Assembly: GCA_013154135.1 (NCBI GenBank)
Contig: JAADDB010000190.1
Location: 1 to 7,690, forward strand
DNA length: 7,690 bases
Origin: Chloroflexota bacterium
GTDB taxonomy: Bacteria > Chloroflexota > Anaerolineae > JAADDB01
Direction: 5' to 3'
Shown here: positions 5,424-7,690 of the stretch, in pieces
How the letters are laid out: each line of letters opens with the position of its first letter
How positions within the stretch are numbered: the stretch's first letter is position 1
Notes under the pieces: model-generated
What the model was told of the DNA's origin: nothing
The model's input: the letters and a program-made list of their open reading frames with translations, nothing else
Databases searched by the model: none
Translations under genes and position numbers: made by a program

Positions 5424-6752
5424 TTATTTTTCCAGGGGGACTTCGCCGGCCGCGGGCGCGGATCGACAGATGAAGATGTGAGGCTCCCGGCCGAATTGAC
5501 GGGAGAACCGGTGTCTGAGGTGGGCCTCCAATGCCTGTACCCCATCCCGATGTGCAAGGGCGACAATACACCCGCCCCACCCCGCGCCGGTTAGCCGGGC
5601 TCCAGCCACACCGTCGACTTCCAAAGCGGCCTGAACAAGCGCATCCAGTTCGGGACAACTGATCTCGTAGTCATCCCGCGCGCTGATATGGGCCTGGACC
5701 ATGAGCTGCCCCAACCGCTCCACATCCCGATAGCGCATAGCATCCAAGGCCTCTTCCACCCGCCGGTTCTCCGTGTGTACATGCCGTGCCCGAGCCCGCA
5801 CTTTCAGGGGATCATCCTCCCCCACCCCGGGAAGGGGACCTTCTACGGCTATGCCTTGTTCGGCCAGCTGACGAAGGGTTGTCACTTGGGGCAAGAGGGG
5901 TTCGAGGTGCGACCAAGGTATGGGTTGCACGTCCCGCAGGTGGGTAATGCCGGGATAGTGCTGCCGGAGGATGGCCACCGCGGCCCGACATTCCGCGACC
6001 CGATGGTTGTACCCGCCTAAGACGTTGCTGTGCCTCACGCCGCTGTCCGCGATGACCAGTTCGTAATCCGTAGGGAGATGGGCGTAGTCAAAGTAGAAGC
6101 TGCCATCCGGTTGAGGACGGGTGTCCAGGAAAAGGGCGTGTTCACGGCGGGCCAGGAGGGCACAAAACTGGTCCATAATCCCGCCTTGGGTGCCGGTGTA
6201 CCATTCCGCCTCCTGACAGAGCCGCGCCAGGTGAGGGCGCTCCAGCTCCAGGTTGTTCAACTCGGCTAATGTCAGGGCCACCGCGACGGTGAACGCGGAA
6301 GAGGAGCTCAAGCCGGAACCCCGGGGAACCCCAAAAGGTGGGGCTCCGTCCACCAAGGCGTCCATGCCCCTCAGGGGGTGAGGGACTTCCTGGGCCAGCC
6401 GCTGAGCTGCCCCGCGTGCGTAGTTGCTCCAGTGCCCCTTGGGCGCAGGGGGGATGTCCCGATGAATGGGGAAGACGACGGGTTCGAACTCCGACTCCAC
6501 ATTCGCCAGGTGGACCTCCGCGTCCTCGCGGGGGCGCGCGGCGATCAGCGTATCCCGGTCCAGAGCGACGGGCATCACGTACCCGTGGTTGTAGTCCGTG
6601 TGCTCGCCGATGAGGTTCACCCGCCCCGGTGCCCGAAACACCCGTACCGGTCCGGGCCCATAGATGGAATAGAAGTGGGCTAACAGACGCTCGTAACGCT
6701 CTTGCTGCCGTTCGGCCAATTCCCCATATATCGGAACCAACGCGTCCAGCAC
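5424..6752 (-). CDS. galK: Galactokinase (GHMP kinase)
   Basis: A 442-residue cytoplasmic kinase that phosphorylates alpha-D-galactose to galactose 1-phosphate with ATP, the first Leloir-pathway step. The galactokinase signature GRVNLIGEHTDYNHGYVMP is at 43-61, supplying catalytic Arg44 and sugar-binding Glu50, His51 and Asp53. The ATP loop PRGSGLSSSSA is at 143-153, the catalytic Asp194 is in GIMDQF (191-196), and the C-terminal GHMP motif LTGAGWGGC is at 387-395. About 38 residues precede the sugar-binding strand, somewhat more than in shorter bacterial enzymes. The segment GVRHSNVLGGYNHR (238-251) differs from the common KHSLASSEYNVRR, so a related sugar such as arabinose is not excluded. 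The start is GTG 6752 with GGGAGGA (6758-6764) 5 nt upstream. A -10-like TATACT lies 40 nt further up. It heads the unit that continues into the oxidoreductase; galT and galE are not in the window. Confidence 0.9.
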   Translation of the reverse strand: MLDALVPIYGELAERQQERYERLLAHFYSIYGPGPVRVFRAPGRVNLIGEHTDYNHGYVMPVALDRDTLIAARPREDAEVHLANVESEFEPVVFPIHRDIPPAPKGHWSNYARGAAQRLAQEVPHPLRGMDALVDGAPPFGVPRGSGLSSSSAFTVAVALTLAELNNLELERPHLARLCQEAEWYTGTQGGIMDQFCALLARREHALFLDTRPQPDGSFYFDYAHLPTDYELVIADSGVRHSNVLGGYNHRVAECRAAVAILRQHYPGITHLRDVQPIPWSHLEPLLPQVTTLRQLAEQGIAVEGPLPGVGEDDPLKVRARARHVHTENRRVEEALDAMRYRDVERLGQLMVQAHISARDDYEISCPELDALVQAALEVDGVAGARLTGAGWGGCIVALAHRDGVQALEAHLRHRFSRQFGREPHIFICRSAPAAGEVPLEK

Positions 6753-6757
6753 AGTTG

Positions 6758-6764
6758 TCCTCCC
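6758..6764 (-). promoter_or_regulatory. Ribosome binding site fixing the GTG start of galK
   Basis: GGGAGGA on the minus strand, 5 nt before GTG 6752. It is the strongest site in the region and decides for the GTG start, since no ATG at this end of the frame has a comparable site. Confidence 0.8.
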
Positions 6765-6791
6765 TTTCCCGAATCAGCAGGATGCAGAGGT

Positions 6792-6821
6792 AGTATACAC
6801 GCGATATCCGGGAAGCTGGAA
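6792..6821 (-). promoter_or_regulatory. Possible promoter of the galK unit
   Basis: On the minus strand TATACT (6797-6792) is a 5-of-6 match to the sigma-70-type -10 box and lies 40 nt before the galK start. The best -35 at a usable distance is TTCCAG (6821-6816) with an 18-nt spacer, only 3 of 6 matches. Transcription would start near 6785, leaving a leader of about 33 nt that holds the ribosome binding site. The weak -35 could mean activator dependence, but that is speculation. Confidence 0.35.
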
Positions 6822-6917
6822 ATGGGAGGGGAAATAGGTGCTGGGGGTGGATGGAGTAGGACTTGCCGCGAAGGGAGGAAGGCGTACACAAGGGAAGAAT
6901 ATGCCCAACTCGCGAAG

Positions 6918-6942
6918 CCCCTCCCCATGGGGGATGGGTTTT
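6918..6942 (+). terminator. Hairpin plus short T-run, terminator-like in plus direction
   Basis: Arms CCCCTCCCC (6918-6926) and GGGGATGGG (6930-6938) pair at 8 of 9 positions around a 3-nt loop and are followed by TTTT (6939-6942), then AT. This has the form of a weak intrinsic terminator for plus-strand transcription. No plus-strand gene ends here, so it would act only on antisense transcription, or the T-run is accidental. In the minus direction the hairpin has no T-run. Confidence 0.3.
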
Positions 6943-6944
6943 AT

Positions 6945-6974
6945 GTGGAGGCGGGTTAAACCGCCCGCCCCCAC
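6945..6974. other. Strong GC-rich hairpin between the 204-aa gene and galK
   Basis: Arms GTGGAGGCGGG (6945-6955) and CCCGCCCCCAC (6964-6974) pair at 10 of 11 positions around an 8-nt loop, TTAAACCG. In minus-strand RNA it would form about 80 nt after the stop of the 204-residue gene, and is followed by ATAAAA rather than a U-run, so it is not a classical intrinsic terminator in that direction. It could stabilise the 3' end of the upstream transcript or pause polymerase. A smaller hairpin, CCCGA/TCGGG, is at 6984-6996. The rest of the 301-nt gap (6753-7053) holds only the galK promoter region and ribosome binding site, with no convincing gene. Confidence 0.5.
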
Positions 6975-7053
6975 GAAGGCCATCCCGACATTCGGGTTGG
7001 CATGTTTAGAACAGCCTCCATGTACCGAATGGTTGTTCCTTTGCAGAGGCTGA

Positions 7054-7668
7054 CTACGCGTCCACCCACGCCACCGTGCGGTCGCGGAGGGATCGGTTCA
7101 GCAGGTCCGCGTGTTCCACGGTGACCGGCACCTCGGCCAGTTTGGTCAGTTGCGGCTGCTGACCGTCCATGCGCACCCGGTTGTAGAGAACCAGGCCGTC
7201 GTCGAAGTTGACCGTGTACACGAACACAGAGCGCTTATCCAGGTAACGGGCCACATCCGCGTCCGCAACCGCGGCCTGAAGCCCGCCGGCCGCGAAGATG
7301 CGCACGTGTACGATGATGTCCACGGCCAGGTTGGCCTTCGCCATAGCCTTCAGAGTGTCCACGAACAGTGCCTTCGTCTCTTCGATGGGCGTCTCACCGC
7401 CGAACATGAGCACAACAGCCTGGGGCGCAAACGCCGCGACCTGGTCTACTGTCGAGGCCACATTGCCAGGCTCCACGATGAAGTGGGCCGTGCGGCCGTT
7501 GGTCTTGCTGACGAACGCGGCCTCGGCCGCGGCACTGATCGCGCTGCAAATGGTGTTGCGGACGGAGACGACCGCCACCTTGTTGTACCCGGCCATCACC
7601 GCCTCCCCGACGATTTTGCCGGTCAACGCGCGCAGGTAGATCTCCTCAGCGAACGTTGTCTTAGCCAT
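7054..7668 (-). CDS. Unrecognised 204-residue protein
   Basis: I do not recognise the family. The reading frame is well supported: ATG 7668 is preceded at 6 nt by AAAAGGAGGA (7675-7684), and it runs to TAG at 7054-7056. The sequence has no signal peptide or membrane helix and looks like an alpha/beta cytoplasmic protein. Probable strands are KVAVVSV (30-36), AHFIVEPG (61-68), QAVVLMFGG (83-91), VDIIVHVRIF (116-125) and SVFVYTVNFDDGLVLYNRVRM (147-167), with helices between them such as SAISAAAEAAFV (42-53) and EETKALFVDTLKAMAKANL (96-114). An early Gly/Ala-rich helix has G-x3-G-x4-AG (GKIVGEAVMAG, 17-27). A single Cys41 is in VRNTIC. No catalytic motif stands out. It is separated from galK by 301 nt and is probably a separate transcript whose start lies beyond the right edge. 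Function unknown. Confidence 0.8.
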   Translation of the reverse strand: MAKTTFAEEIYLRALTGKIVGEAVMAGYNKVAVVSVRNTICSAISAAAEAAFVSKTNGRTAHFIVEPGNVASTVDQVAAFAPQAVVLMFGGETPIEETKALFVDTLKAMAKANLAVDIIVHVRIFAAGGLQAAVADADVARYLDKRSVFVYTVNFDDGLVLYNRVRMDGQQPQLTKLAEVPVTVEHADLLNRSLRDRTVAWVDA

Positions 7669-7690
7669 GGGTCTTCCTCCTTTTGGAAAT

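Noticed and set aside
6774..6983. A 69-codon minus-strand frame in the gap upstream of galK
   Set aside because: It covers the hairpins and the proposed promoter, has low-complexity Pro/Ser/Thr composition and no good start signal.
6956..7021. A 21-codon minus-strand frame after the 204-residue gene, ending in the hairpin loop, as a possible leader peptide
   Set aside because: The nearest ribosome-binding-like AAAGGA is too far from the ATG, and there is no regulatory codon run; probably chance.
5374..7048. The same 12-mer TCCTTTGCAGAG at 5374-5385 and 7037-7048
   Set aside because: About one or two such 12-mer pairs are expected by chance in a window this size, and one copy is explained by a ribosome binding site.

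Overview
The window looks like about 7.7 kb of an ordinary, GC-rich bacterial chromosome. Genes are tightly packed, start sites carry strong GGAGG-type ribosome binding sites, and several starts are GTG. A mevalonate-pathway decarboxylase, uncommon in bacteria, beside Vps29-like phosphoesterase and galactokinase homologues would fit Chloroflexota (perhaps a thermophilic member). That placement is an inference from gene content and base composition only; there is no rRNA or other marker here.

Layout. A short plus-strand fragment at the left edge (1-221) is the C-terminal end of a guanylate kinase. It converges on a long minus-strand series that fills the rest of the window. Reading the minus strand from right to left: an unrecognised 204-residue protein (7668-7054); a 301-nt gap with hairpins and a likely promoter; then galactokinase (6752-5424), a Gfo/Idh/MocA oxidoreductase (5363-4077), a mevalonate (di)phosphate decarboxylase (4070-3054) and a DUF554 membrane protein (3043-2330), separated by 60, 6 and 10 nt and probably one transcript. 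After a 161-nt gap come TrpF (2168-1500), a Nudix hydrolase (1495-881) and a Vps29/YfcE-like metallophosphoesterase (918-358), spaced by 4 nt and then overlapping by 38 nt, a second tightly coupled unit.

How the genes fit together. The first unit mixes sugar entry (galactokinase, a sugar-type dehydrogenase) with an isoprenoid step (the decarboxylase). Galactokinase and the decarboxylase are both GHMP-superfamily enzymes, but no shared pathway is evident. The second unit joins one tryptophan-biosynthesis step to two small phosphoesterase-type enzymes that may do nucleotide housekeeping. No trp cluster, no other mevalonate gene and no galT/galE is visible here.

The most distinctive non-coding structure is a degenerate heptanucleotide repeat between guanylate kinase and the phosphoesterase (206-377). 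It occurs in both orientations, and the stop codons of both flanking genes lie inside it. I saw no mobile element, CRISPR array, tRNA or rRNA. I do not see a convincing novel multi-gene system. The items most worth a second look are the heptamer repeats, the unrecognised 204-residue protein and the substrate of the decarboxylase.
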